Shown one piece after another: positions 37,313 through 48,800 of a DNA stretch of 64,000 nt. Each line of letters begins with the position of its first letter. The first letter of the stretch is position 1. Origin of the DNA: Mesostigma viride (lineage: Eukaryota; Streptophyta; Mesostigmatophyceae; Mesostigmatales; Mesostigmataceae); contig RPFO01000026.1 in assembly GCA_009746045.1 (NCBI GenBank), positions 4,178,899 to 4,242,898 on the forward strand. Reading direction: 5' to 3'. Position numbers and translations under genes: made by a program. Below the pieces are notes generated by a model. That model searched no databases. It saw nothing but the letters and a program-made list of their open reading frames with translations, and was not told the origin of the DNA.

Positions 37313-38179
37313 TTGGCCAGGCCTGGGCGGCCCTCCGCCGCCTCGACAGGTTCTGGACCTGTCGCTACCTGAGTGAGCGACGCAAGCGCATTCTGTTCAA
37401 GGCCCTTGTCCTCAGCATCCTCCTTTATGGCTGCGAGGCGTGGACCCTGGACCAGGCGCTGAGCCAGCAGCTTGACGGCACCGTCACTCGAATGCTCCGT
37501 CATATCCTCGGCGTCCGCTACCAAGAACGCCGCACCCGGGCCGAGCTCTACTGCGAGCTCCCTCTTGTCACCCATACCATCCGACACCGCCGCCTCCTCT
37601 TTGCCGGCCATCTTGCCCGCACAGACCAGGTGAATACCGATGTGGGCCCTGCCGGGGGGCTTAAGACGGGCCAACCAGGTAGACACCTCCTCCTATGGCA
37701 GGGTCCCCTTGTCCCATCGCAACCCACTGGCAAACTTGCGCGCGCCGGGCACCGGCGCGGCGCGACCCGGACCTATGTGACACAACTGCTTGAAGATGCA
37801 GGGCTTCTGGGACTATCCGTACTCCGCGCCCGCATGATTGACAAGGAGAAATGGGCTGCCATCTGCGACAAGCACCTTCCCGAGGGGTATGCTCCTGTTT
37901 TCTCCCCACGGGCCCCGCGGCCCGTTGCTAGCCAGGGTAGAAGTCCGCAGGTGGAGGTTATTGGTCCTGAGGATAGCCGCTACACTACCGCCTCGTCTGC
38001 CATTACAGTAGAGGACAGCTCGGATGAGGATTACATCCCCATCTAGTGCTTAACGGTTGGGGGATGATGCAGACGATATTTGTTTAAACTTTTGTGTCAT
38101 TATTTTTCTAATGAGATTAGCATAGTACTCCGTGGCATGCCTTTGCGCATGACACGCAAGTACTTACTTACTTACTTAC
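37313..38179 (+). mobile_element. Family B LINE 3' part: intact post-RT coding end, 3' UTR and tail
   Basis: The frame from about 37313 to the stop at 38046 codes [57 protein letters not shown] and an acidic C-terminus [12 protein letters not shown]. This is typical of the region after the reverse transcriptase in LINE ORF2 proteins. The 3' UTR is 38047-38158 with a short CTTA tail (38159-38179). It is 5'-truncated: no RT core is present. Its last 290 coding and UTR bases recur almost unchanged at 61879-62195. Confidence 0.85.
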
Positions 38180-39192
38180 TATGGATGGATGGATGGATGG
38201 ATGGATGGATGGATGGATGGATGGATGGATGGATGGATGGATGGATGGATGGATGGATGGATGGATGGATGGATGGATGGATGGATGGATGGATGGATGG
38301 ATGGATGGATGGATGGATGGATGGATGGATGGATGGATGGATGGATGGATGGATGGATGGATGGATGGATGGATGGATGGATGGATGGATGGATGGATGC
38401 ATGGATGGATGGATGGATGGATGGATGGATGGATGGATGGATGGATGGATGGATGGATGGATGGATGGATGGATGGATGGATGGATGGATGGATGGATGG
38501 ATGGATGGATGGATGGATGGATGGATGGATGGATGGATGGATGGATGGATGGATGGATGGATGGATGGATGGATGGATGGATGGATGGATGGATGGATGG
38601 ATGGATGGATGGATGGATGGATGGATGGATGGATGGATGGATGGATGGATGGATGGATGGATGGATGGATGGATGGATGGATGGATGGATGGATGGATGG
38701 ATGGATGGATGGATGGATGGATGGATGGATGGATGGATGGATGGATGGATGGATGGATGGATGGATGGATGGATGGATGGATGGATGGATGGATGGATGG
38801 ATGGATGGATGGATGGATGGATGGATGGATGGATGGATGGATGGATGGATGGATGGATGGATGGATGGATGGATGGATGGATGGATGGATGGATGGATGG
38901 ATGGATGGATGGATGGATGGATGGATGGATGGATGGATGGATGGATGGATGGATGGATGGATGGATGGATGGATGGATGGATGGATGGATGGATGGATGG
39001 ATGGATGGATGGATGGATGGATGGATGGATGGATGGATGGATGGATGGATGGATGGATGGATGGATGGATGGATGGATGGATGGATGGATGGATGGATGG
39101 ATGGATGGATGGATGGATGGATGGATGGATGGATGGATGGATGGATGGATGGATGGATGGATGGATGGATGGATGGATGGATGGATGGATGG

Positions 39193-39228
<36 letters not shown>

Positions 39229-39371
39229 ATGGATGGATGGATGGATGGATGGATGGATGGATGGATGGATGGATGGATGGATGGATGGATGGATGGATGG
39301 ATGGATGGATGGATGGATGGATGGATGGATGGATGGATGGATGGATGGATGGATGGATGGATGGATGGATG
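38180..39371. repeat. (GGAT)n array, 1.2 kb
   Basis: About 297 tetramers with only two or three substitutions (near 38399 and 39201). Open in all frames but not coding. It sits where a family A LINE 3' UTR carries a short (CATC)n. Confidence 0.98.
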
Positions 39372-39765
39372 CCGAGATGGATGGGCATGCACACGGCCAC
39401 ACGCAATCCTACCGGTCTAATCTGTCTACAAAAAAAATCTAACTCTATATCCATCCATGGCGCCCTCGACCCTAGGGGCCGGTCTTGTCAAGCATGCTAA
39501 TCCCGCGTTTGCAAACACACGGGCGCTTCCCCACTGCATGGACTCAGGGGGGTCGTTGTCACTCTGTGACCTGAGCCCACGCGCCTTGTCCATCATCTTG
39601 TTCCAAATCACGGATCGAGGCCTAGCCCCCCCATGCATGTCCTCTACTAGCTGTTCTTTGAAAGTGCGGACCTTGTGGCGTCGAGTGCTGATTGCTGGGC
39701 CCGGCCCAGGTGAGGAGGTGCCTGCCAGGCTGAGCTGGTTGCAGCCCTGCGGAGGGTCCACATGA
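39372..39765 (-). mobile_element. Family A LINE C-terminal coding fragment and 3' UTR start
   Basis: On -: QLSLAGTSSPGPGPA, RTFKEQLVEDMHGGARPRSV, IWNKMMDKARG and [11 protein letters not shown]. This parallels 60912-61180 on + (QLSLAGTSL, IWNKMMDG). The following UTR leads straight into the 1.2-kb (CATC)n. Confidence 0.75.
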
Positions 39766-39821
39766 GCTAAGTGTCTACCTGCATGGTTGGTGCGTCAGCT
39801 AAGAGGGCCCTACTAGCTGCA

Positions 39822-39898
39822 TGAAAAATGATTACACCAAAGTTCAAACAAACAGACAAAAATCGTTTGCATTATGCCCCAACCATGTAGTCACTATA
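39822..39898 (-). mobile_element. Family B LINE 3' UTR fragment
   Basis: ATTACACCAAAGTTCAAACA and CGTTTGCATTATGCCCCAAC are diverged matches to 35770-35830. It ends at the motif TATCAAGGAGACAACC. Confidence 0.6.
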
Positions 39899-39929
39899 TC
39901 AAGGAGACAACCTATGGGAATATAGTAAC

Positions 39930-40200
39930 TGGACAGGGACAAGGCGGCTCCCCCACCGGCCAGTCCTGCTCACCTTCCCCTCCCCTGAGGTCAAGCAGCG
40001 GTTCCTCGCTCGTCGCAAGAGGTTGCATGACCTCACCTGGACGCTGTCCAGACGACGACCTGACCCCCGCTCAGCAGCAGCAGCGACGCGACCTGTGGCC
40101 TGAATACCTCCGCCACAAGCAGGATCCCCAGAAGCCCAAGGTGAACTGGAGGGGCGGGACCTGATGATCAACCACAAGATGTGGTCGCCCCCTGCGGGCT
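39930..40200 (+). mobile_element. LINE ORF1 C-terminal fragment
   Basis: Codes VKQRFLARRKRLHDLTWT in one frame and DDDLTPAQQQQRRDLWPEYL with PKVNWRGG in another. This is the conserved LTPxQ..R..LWPxY motif of algal and plant LINE ORF1 proteins. At least one frameshift. Confidence 0.6.
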
Positions 40201-40286
40201 AGAATAGATAGCCCTAGCTTGAACCATTGGTAGTCACAGCCGCCGTGGCAGCCATGCTCAGAATGGATGCCTAGCCGAGCCACTAG

Positions 40287-40553
40287 ACGGCACTCCCGGC
40301 CAGTTAGGCTCGAAACATGCACACGCCCTGATCAAGCATGCTGTTTCCGGCCCCACCGTCTAGGTCATCTAGTCGCTCTACACGTAAGCCAGCCATCATT
40401 TCAATGCACAAGGCTACACATTTCCATCACCATTCATCTTCACCATCCTGAACGAATCGAACACGCGGACAAGATAACGGCAGGCTCGAGCTACTGGTCA
40501 TGGTCCGGATTCTCCCGATTTCTGGCCTGCGCTGGTTGTCTCCTTGATACCTA
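40287..40553 (+). mobile_element. Short dispersed element R, copy 3 (truncated)
   Basis: Over 95% like 34985-35242 by eye, in the same orientation, lacking about 50 bases of the left end. Ends GGTTGTCTCCTTGATA. Confidence 0.8.
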
Positions 40554-40555
40554 GT

Positions 40556-40860
40556 CACATGCCCCGCTAACGCACGGTACACAACCAGCCATAGCCTGAG
40601 CTTAGCCTTTGTACAGCCATGCTACGTCCTGGCTATGATCAGAGTACTTGCCCACGCTCCTTGTTATGATAAGCTCACATGGGCCTTATTGCACCTTCAG
40701 CATTTGCCGGATCGTTTATCGTGTCCGATTGCAGCTGTGGCATGCCTCTGGCATGAAGGAGAGAGGGGGTCTCTGCCCTTTCTTCCTGTTGTGCACACAC
40801 AGGGATTAAAAGCACTCAGGTGCTCCGTGCCCTCCCCAACGGGAGCACGAGTTTTTAGTA
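40556..40860 (+). mobile_element. LINE-related 3' UTR block XY, inverted, uninterrupted copy
   Basis: Inverted relative to 34741-35400 and without element R; hairpin CTCCCCAACGGGAG at 40832-40845. Confidence 0.65.
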
Positions 40861-40985
40861 ATTCCTTAATATAATCCTCATCCGAGCTGTCCTCTACTGT
40901 AATGGCAGACGAGGCGATAGTGTAGCGGCTATCCTCAGGAGCAATAACTTCCACCTGCGGGCTTCTACCCTGGCTAGCTATGCGC
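40861..40985 (-). mobile_element. Family B LINE C-terminus fragment
   Basis: On - codes PQVEVIAPEDSRYTIASSAI then [11 protein letters not shown], matching the end of the ORF at 37313-38046. Confidence 0.8.
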
Positions 40986-41627
40986 CACCGGGCCCGTCGG
41001 GAGAAAAGAAATGAGTCCTCAAGTCCTGCAGACTATGAAAGTAACCCCAATAGACAATTTATTTTGAACATTGTTGCGCCCATTCACAGGGCCGGGCCGC
41101 AACACTCCTCCCCCTTCCCGGGGGGCGGCAGCCCCTACCGTCTTGCAGGCAAACATGCACATGCAGCACAAGAGAAAAACACAATATAATGCGCAGTCCA
41201 TTACCGCTCAACCTGAGGAGGTCGTTCTAGCCAGCTGACACAATCATAAAATGTTTACCATAGGGGTACTATATCCCAGCCCTTGTCCACCAACGGGCCA
41301 GTGAAAGCCAGTTCCCCGCCGACTTGTCACATAAGGACAACTCTTGATATAGCCAACAGGGGATTCCAGCAAGAGGGAACATTTATCATGCAACGTGATC
41401 CGGCGATGTAGCCAACCACATATCCCGTCAAGCATAAAACCTGCCTTACAGCACGACTGATTCGCTAGTGAGCACATCACGAGGACGCACCAGCGTCGGC
41501 GGCGACGATGCACATCAGCAGGTCCCAAGGTAGCAGGGCGCCTGCTCAAAGGGCAGGGCCGCAAGAGCAATATGCTGCTGTTGCCTAGCATTTGTTGCAG
41601 TTGACACCCTGTATGAACAGAGAAAAA
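40986..41627. other. Intergenic region beyond the NRPS stop
   Basis: No gene recognised. The NRPS stop TAA (41630-41628) is embedded in TGTAA, the green algal polyadenylation motif, so the 3' UTR could be very short; a downstream exon cannot be excluded. Confidence 0.45.
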
Positions 41628-42880
41628 TTACACAAGGGCCCGCTTTAGGACATGCAGCACAATGGACAGGCCGAGGACAGTTTTCCCGACGCCCAGTCCC
41701 CTCCGCTGCATCGCGGAGAAAGCGAGGCAGAGGCATACCGTGAAGCTGAGTGGCAGGAGGACCTCCAAGGTGACTGTGAGCGGCATGTTGGAGGACACCT
41801 GGCGCAGCAGCCAGAACGAGAACGGTTCCATCAGCCTCAAAACATGGGGATGGAAAAGATATATGGGCAGGGAGGCCCTGCCAAACCTGGTGACCATACC
41901 ATCCAGCGCTGGCATAATGGCCAGCATCGAAAAGGCCATCCCCATATCCTCCGCTAGCGCGCCCATGTAACCCAGCACCCTCAGCGGCCATTCCCGCCAC
42001 CACGATCCGAGCTCCCACGTGGCCATCACGTCGGCGACGGTGGCAAAACGCGCTGCCTCGCTGGAACGCAGGTCCAGCCCCGAGAGGATGTCGGGGAAGA
42101 ACGTGGATCGAACCGTGAGCTGCACAAAGATGGCGGCCAGTACGACCCGAAGCCACACATGCGACCGAACCGTGTGCACCATGCGAGTGATCTGGCTGTT
42201 GTACGCATACCCGATCGCAAAGGGCAACGCAGAGGTGAGGATGCGCGGCCCCAGTGGCTCCCAGCCCAACTGGTGCATGCCCCAGGGACCAAACCACATC
42301 CCATGAACCCCCGCCGCTGAAGCCGGGGGCCACAGCAACGCAAAGAGCATGGGGAGCAGGAATTGCACCGTGCCAGCGGCCAGTAGCAGGAGCACAACAC
42401 CACCTTTCTGGTGCCTGGGACCCTCGCGGTGGTTGTGGCCGCGCCATATGCCGACACACAGCCACAGCAGCAGCTGGTTGAAGGCCAGTGCCCACAGGCC
42501 CCACAGGTGGGCCGTGGTGGAGAAGCGCTCCTGCTTCGATGACCGCACGAGGTCGTCAAATGCGCGGGATACCCCAAACTCCATTAGCAGCGCCAACATG
42601 ATCGCCAGCAGGGGCGTGCGCAGGGATGGTCGCATGCCGCCCGATGCGGCTCCCATCCCTGACAAGATGGACAGGCCCAAGACACCCCCCTGGAAGGCCC
42701 TGGGCACAAAGTTGGCGAGCGAGGTGTTGTCGTGCGGCGCCCAAAGCCCGGCCAGCGGCGTGTTCTGGAAGCAGCGCAGATTCTGGCCCCCGCAGTGGCC
42801 AAAGTGGAGCATGACGACGGAGAAGCTCCACAGGAAGCGCAGGTTGGACGTGACCACCTCCAGCACTCCCGACTGTACGT
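41628..42880 (-). other. C-terminal acyltransferase-3 membrane domain of the NRPS
   Basis: About 410 residues with nine to ten hydrophobic helices. The first helix has NLRFLWSFSVVMLHFG, an exact R-X10-H, the conserved motif of acyltransferase-3 (OafA/Oac type) proteins. Near the end is RASLPIYLFHPHVLRL, matching the family's S-x-PIYLxH pattern. Such proteins move acyl groups across or at membranes onto sugars, peptides or lipids. It is in frame with the carrier of module 4. Confidence 0.78.
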
Positions 42881-45800
42881 GCTCCTCACCCGACGTGGCT
42901 GGCTCTGCACCACTGGATGATGAAGCTGGCCCCAGCAAGCGCGCAAACAAGGACCGCGGCCTGAATATGAGGGATGCGGCAGCAGCAGCACCCGTAAAGG
43001 CGCGGCCATCGTCGCTGGCGCCACTAGCACCCCTGCCTGCCGTCCTGCCCAGCGCCCTGGCGGCCTCGGCGGCCATGCTGCTGATGGTGCGGTGGCTGAA
43101 CACCGACAGGCTCTGGCTGCCGGACGCCAGCGGCGCGAGCGCAGGGTCCCTGGCCAGCTCCCGGGCCAGCTCCCTCTGCATCTGCACCGCCACCAGCGAG
43201 TTGCCCCCGATGTTGAAGAAGTCGTCAAACACGGACACGCTGGGCAGGCGCAGCACCTTCCCCCACAGCGCGGCCAGCTTGGCCTCGAGCGGGTCCATCC
43301 TGACCGCCGCGTGCGACGCCTCACGGCCGCCCCCGCCCGTCCCCACGCGCCGCATCTCCGCCATCTCTGCCGCCGCCATGGCCAGCAGCTTGCGGCGGTC
43401 GAGCTTGCCGCTGATGAGGCGTGGCAGCTCGTCCACACACAGGATGCGCGCGGGGAGCGCGTACTGCGGCAGTTGCTGCCCCAGGGCCGCCAGCAGTGCC
43501 TCTGGGAGCAGCCGCCGGGGGCTCACCACCGCCATCAGTGTGTCATGGCCCGGTGCGTCCACGAGGCCCTGCTGCGTGGCGGGCACCAGCACGGCCCCGG
43601 CAGCAGCCACGCCTGGCAGCCGGGCCATGGCCTGCTCCACAAAGCCAAGCTCCAGGCGTACGCCCCTCACTTTGACCTGGTGGTCCAAGCGGCCCATCAG
43701 CGCCAGGTCGCCACATGGCAGCAGCCGCGCGAGGTCCCCCGTGCGGTACAGGAGAAGCGAGGAGCGGCTGGTTTTTCCATCAGCAGTGTCTGTGGAGCTT
43801 GGGGTCAACCTGCCTATTGGGGGATGCTGAGGTAAGCCGGATGGTGGCAACCCTGCAGCGCCCGTTCCCAGCAGGTCGGCGACGGGTATGTGTGTGAAGC
43901 GTGACGTGGTCAGCTCCGGCTGGTGGAGGTACCCACGCGCGACCACGCCGCCGCCCACACATAGCTCCCCGGGAACGCCCAGCGGTGCCAGCTGGCCATG
44001 GTCGTCCAGGACCAGCGTGACGGCACGCAGCAGGGGGCGGCCGACCGTGACATGCCCAGCGGCCACCATGGCGCGCGTCACGGGCGCCCACGTGGCGTCG
44101 CCGCACGTCTCCGTGGACCCGTACAGGTTGACCAGCTGGCAGCGGTCGCCCGCGGCTGCCAGGAATGCCTGCGCCAGGGACAAGGGGAGCGCCTCGCCGC
44201 TGCTGATGACAAGCGAGAGTGGCCCCTTGCGCCAGGTGGCACCCTCTTCCTCCTTCGTGTCTGCCAGCATTGCCTGCAGCAGCGACGGAACGACCACCAG
44301 CCGCGTGACATGGGCGGACACTGCCACGTGCAGCAGGGACAACGGGTCGCGCGCCTCCTGCGCGGTCGCAAGCACCACGGGCACGCCGTGCAGGAGCGAC
44401 CCGAGGATCTCCAGTGTGTGGTCCACAAACGACACCGTGGTGCGCGCCAGGCAGGCTTCATCGGGCGCAAAGGGGCACGCCGCCCAGTAGCCCTCCAGCT
44501 TGGCCACGAGCGCGCGGTGGGTCAACTCCACCCCCTTTGGCACGCCGGAGCTGCCAGAGCTGAACAGGCAGACTGCCGCGTTGTCAGCATGGATGGCCGG
44601 ACCTGTTGGCGTTTGCTGGTTTGGACCCCATTTTCCCCTTGTGCTTGAGGGACTCCTGGCATCCGCAACGAGGTTGTCCACGATAAAGCACGCGGTTTGC
44701 TCCAGCCCGACCATGCCCTGCAACCGCCCGGCGACAGCGTGGTCCCACAGCAGCGCCTTGACCGACGCGACATCCAACAGGCTGGCCAGGTAGGCGGGCG
44801 GGTTGGCGGGGTCAAGGGACACGTAGCATGCGCCGGCCTTGAGCACACCCAGCATGGCGGCCAGCATAAGCAGCGACCGCTCCATGACGATGGCCACGCG
44901 CGCCTCTGCACCCACGCCGCTGGCAGCTAGCACGGCAGACACCATCACTGCGGCGTCTTCCAGCTCGGCAAACGAGAGGGCTGCTTCTTGGCAGCGCGCC
45001 GCTGTGTCGGCAGGCCGGGTGGCCACCTGGCAGTCCCACAGGTCACACAGCGTGAGCGGGGAGGGAGGCGTCTGCAACCAACGATGCAGCTGCGATGATT
45101 CCACCAACTGCGCGCGCTCCGCCTCGGTCATCATCGGCAGGCGGCCCACCGGCGTCTCGGGGGATGCCACGGCGCTGCTGGCCAGGCACACCAGCTGCTG
45201 GCCCAGCCGCTGCATGCTGGCCTCACACCACAGGTCCGTCCGGTACTCAAGCAGCAGAGTCAGGTTGCCGGTCTGTGCTTCATCAAACAGGACAAGGGTC
45301 ACATCCACCTTAGAGGAGCCGTGGCGGTAGACACGCCGACCAGGCAAGACCCTGGCATCCGACCCCAGTGCCATCTCACTCATGCCAGCCACCTCGTTGG
45401 GCATGATCATGGCTTGAAAAATGGGATTGCCACTCACACTCCCTGTTGCCCCCACAGCCTCCACCACCTTGTGGAAGGGCGCATCTGCATGTTCCATGGC
45501 GGACAGGACCACATCGCGCACGTGCTGCACCATGCGTGAGAAGGGCAGCGTGCTGTCCACATCCACACAGAGGGCCAGCGGGTTGATGAAGTATCCGACC
45601 AGGTGCTGCACCTCGGGTTTGTTGCGCCCATTCCAGGGTGTACCCACCACCACCTTGTCCTGCCGGCTGCAACGCCCCAGCAGAGCCGCCCATAGTGTCA
45701 GCATGACCATGAACAAGGTCGCACCACATTCCTGTGCAAGCTTCTTCAGCGCCTGAACCACGGCCTTTTCCAGGGAAAATTCCGAGTAATCCCCTTTGAG

Positions 45801-48800
45801 GGACTGAAATCTAGGCCTTGGCTTGTCGGTAGGCAGTTCCAGGAGCGATGGTGCGTCTGACAAAAGACCCTTCCAGTATGCCAACTGGGCAGCCATCTCC
45901 CCTGAATCCTCCAACCAACGCCGCTGCCACACCGCATAGTCGCTGTACTGCACTGGGAGTGGGGGCAACCACGCGATGTCACCTTTCTTGATAGACGAGT
46001 AGATGTGGCAGAGCTCACGCATGAGCAGCACCCCTGAGAGGCCGTCACTCACCGAGTGGTGCATGTTCACCATGAGGGCACTGGAGTGGTCACCCCTCTG
46101 TACCAGCAGGCAGCGCACCAGGGGCCCTGTATACGGGTCGAAAGGTGTCGAGGCCTCCTTATGGAGTGAGGCCCACAGCCCTTGGTCGTCATCCCCTGCA
46201 TCCATCACCTCAAACGGGAGGACAAAGTCATCAGGAGGCACAACCACCTGGACAGCCACTGGCACACCCTGGGAAGCTGCCTGCATTGCTGGCATAGCAT
46301 AATGGGTCCGAAGCGCTTCGTGACGTCCAACCACCACCTGCATGCTCCGTCGCAAGATGTCGACATCCACGTGGCCAACCACACTCCACCAGAGTCCCAT
46401 GTTGTAGGCAGGGCTGGCCGGGTCCAGCTCGTGTAATGCCAGCATCTGCTCCTGGCCATACGAGATGGGAGGCAGCATGCCCGTGGCCATGTCTCCACGA
46501 AGGGATTGCATCGGTAGCTCCACCGCATGCTCCCATGTCACCTGCCTCCCACGCGCCATCACCGCCGCCAGCTCCGCAACGCTTGGGTTTGCCAACACCG
46601 TCGTCACCCGCAGGCCTTCCCCCGCACCAGGGAGCTCAGCCAGTCGCTCCCGCATCTGGTGCACCAGTGCCATGGCCATGAGCGAGTTGATGCCAAACTC
46701 GTGGAAGCTTGCCAGCACGCTCAACGAGGCCACACCCAGCACGTCTTGGCACACAGCCTGCACGCGTGCCTCATACACGTTTCGAGGCGCTACATACTGG
46801 CGAACGCGGCTGCTGCTCAAATCCACCGGGGGAAGAGCCCTCGCGTCCACCTTGCCCGAGACGGTCACCGGGAACCTCTCCAGGGCCACCACCGCCGAGG
46901 GAACCATGTAGCTGGGGAGCTTGCGCCGAGCCGCGTCCATCAACGCATCCACCTGGACACTGGCAGGGACTACATAGGCCACCAGAAGCTTGCTAGCGGT
47001 GACATGTCCATCAGTATGCCCAGCCATGTCCTGCAAAATGGCCACCGCCTTGGCCACACCTGGGCAGGCCTCCAGGATGCTCTCTACCTCGCCCAACTCG
47101 ATGCGAAACCCGTGCAGCTTCACCTGCCGGTCCAAGCGCCCCAAGCACTGCAGCCGGCCATCAGGCAGCCACCGGGCCAGGTCCCCAGTACGATAGAGCC
47201 TGCCCGCCCCCAATGGGTTGTCCAGGAACCTCTCCCTGGTCAGCTCTGGTTGCTTGATGTACCCCCTGGCCACGCCCATGCCGCCAATGCAGAGCTCGCC
47301 AGGGACCCCCATTGGCACCGGCTGCAAGTAGCGGTCGAGTACGTAGATCCTCACGTTGGGCAGCGGGCGGCCAATGGCGATAATGTCATCCGAGGCGTCC
47401 ATGGGCTCCATGGTGGCAGACCCTGTGCACTCGGTCGGGCCGTAGCTGTTGTACAGCCGTCGGCCGGCCGCCCAGCGCCGCATGAGGTCCAGCGGGAGCC
47501 GCTCGCCCCCCGACACAAGTGCGGCCAGGCGGGGGAAGTGCGTCGGGTCCAGTGTGGCCAGCAGCGAGGGTGTGAAGCGCGCAAACGAGGCAAGGTGCAG
47601 CCGCTCATGCAGGTTGTCATGTGGCCGGCATGTGACCAGCGCCCCACCGCAGCACAGCGTCCCAAATATCTCCGAGACGGACATGTCAAAGCTGGGGCTG
47701 GTCAGCTGCAACACGCGGCTGCTGTCGTCCAGCTGCCACCTGTCAATCACGCATGCCACCAGGTTGCACGCGCTGCGGTGCTCCACCATGACGCCCTTGG
47801 GGCGGCCTGTCGTGCCTGACGTAAAGATGACATAGGCAAGGTCTGCGGGGGACACTCTGAAGGAAGCAGCGGGCCTTGTTACCGGGAGGCCAGGAGAGCT
47901 GACACAGCAGGAGGTCGCCGGCACCTCCAGCAGCATCACATTGGCGAACATGTCAGCACCCCATGGGGGTTGCTGGCACGGGCTCGTCAGGAGAAGGCTG
48001 ATGTCAGCATCCTCCACCATACCCTGCACACGCTCGGCTGGGTACTCAGGGTCCAGCGGCACGTACGCACACCCTGCCTTGAGGATGGCCAGCATACCCA
48101 CCACCATCTCTGCACAGCCCTTCATGCACAGGCCAACCCGGCCACCCACCACCACGCCGGCATCCCGAATAATGCGAGCCAAGGCGTCCGCCCTTTGCTG
48201 CAGCTCATGGTAGCTCACTTGCTCCGTCTCCGTCTCAACCGCCACGTGGTCCGGCGTGCGAGACGCCTGCTCATCAAACAGCTCGTGCAAGCACTTGCCA
48301 GCACAAGCAAAGGCCGTGTCCGTAGCGTTCCAGTCCTCCACCACCCGCCTGCGCTCCGCCTCGGTCATCATCGGCAGGCGGCCCACCGGCGTGTCGGGGG
48401 ATGCCACGGCGCTGCTGGCCAGGCACACCAGCTGCTGGCCCAGCCGCTGCATGCTGGCCTCACACCACAGGTCCGTCCGGTACTCGAGCAGAAGCAGCTG
48501 GTCAGCAGAGCCAGGGTCTCCAGTGAGCACCAAGGAGACATCCATCTTTGAGGTGGAGCTGCCTTGCTGGACAAATTGAGGGTGTAGCAGGCAGTCGGGA
48601 CCCAAGGGCAAGGGGTTTCCATCTGTAAAATCGCTGGGCACCACCATGGATTGGAAGATGGGGTTGTGGCCAACCACCCCGTTTGAACCAACAGCCTCCA
48701 CCACCTTGTGGAAGGGCGCGTCCGCATGCTCCATGGCGGCCAGGACTACATCGCGCACATGCTGCACCATGCGGGAGAAGGGCAGCGCGCTGTCCACATC

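Noticed and set aside
38080-39500. Open frames of 400-450 codons of MDGW or IHPS repeats
   Set aside because: Artefact of (GGAT)n; all six frames are open and the array is part of a LINE 3' UTR.
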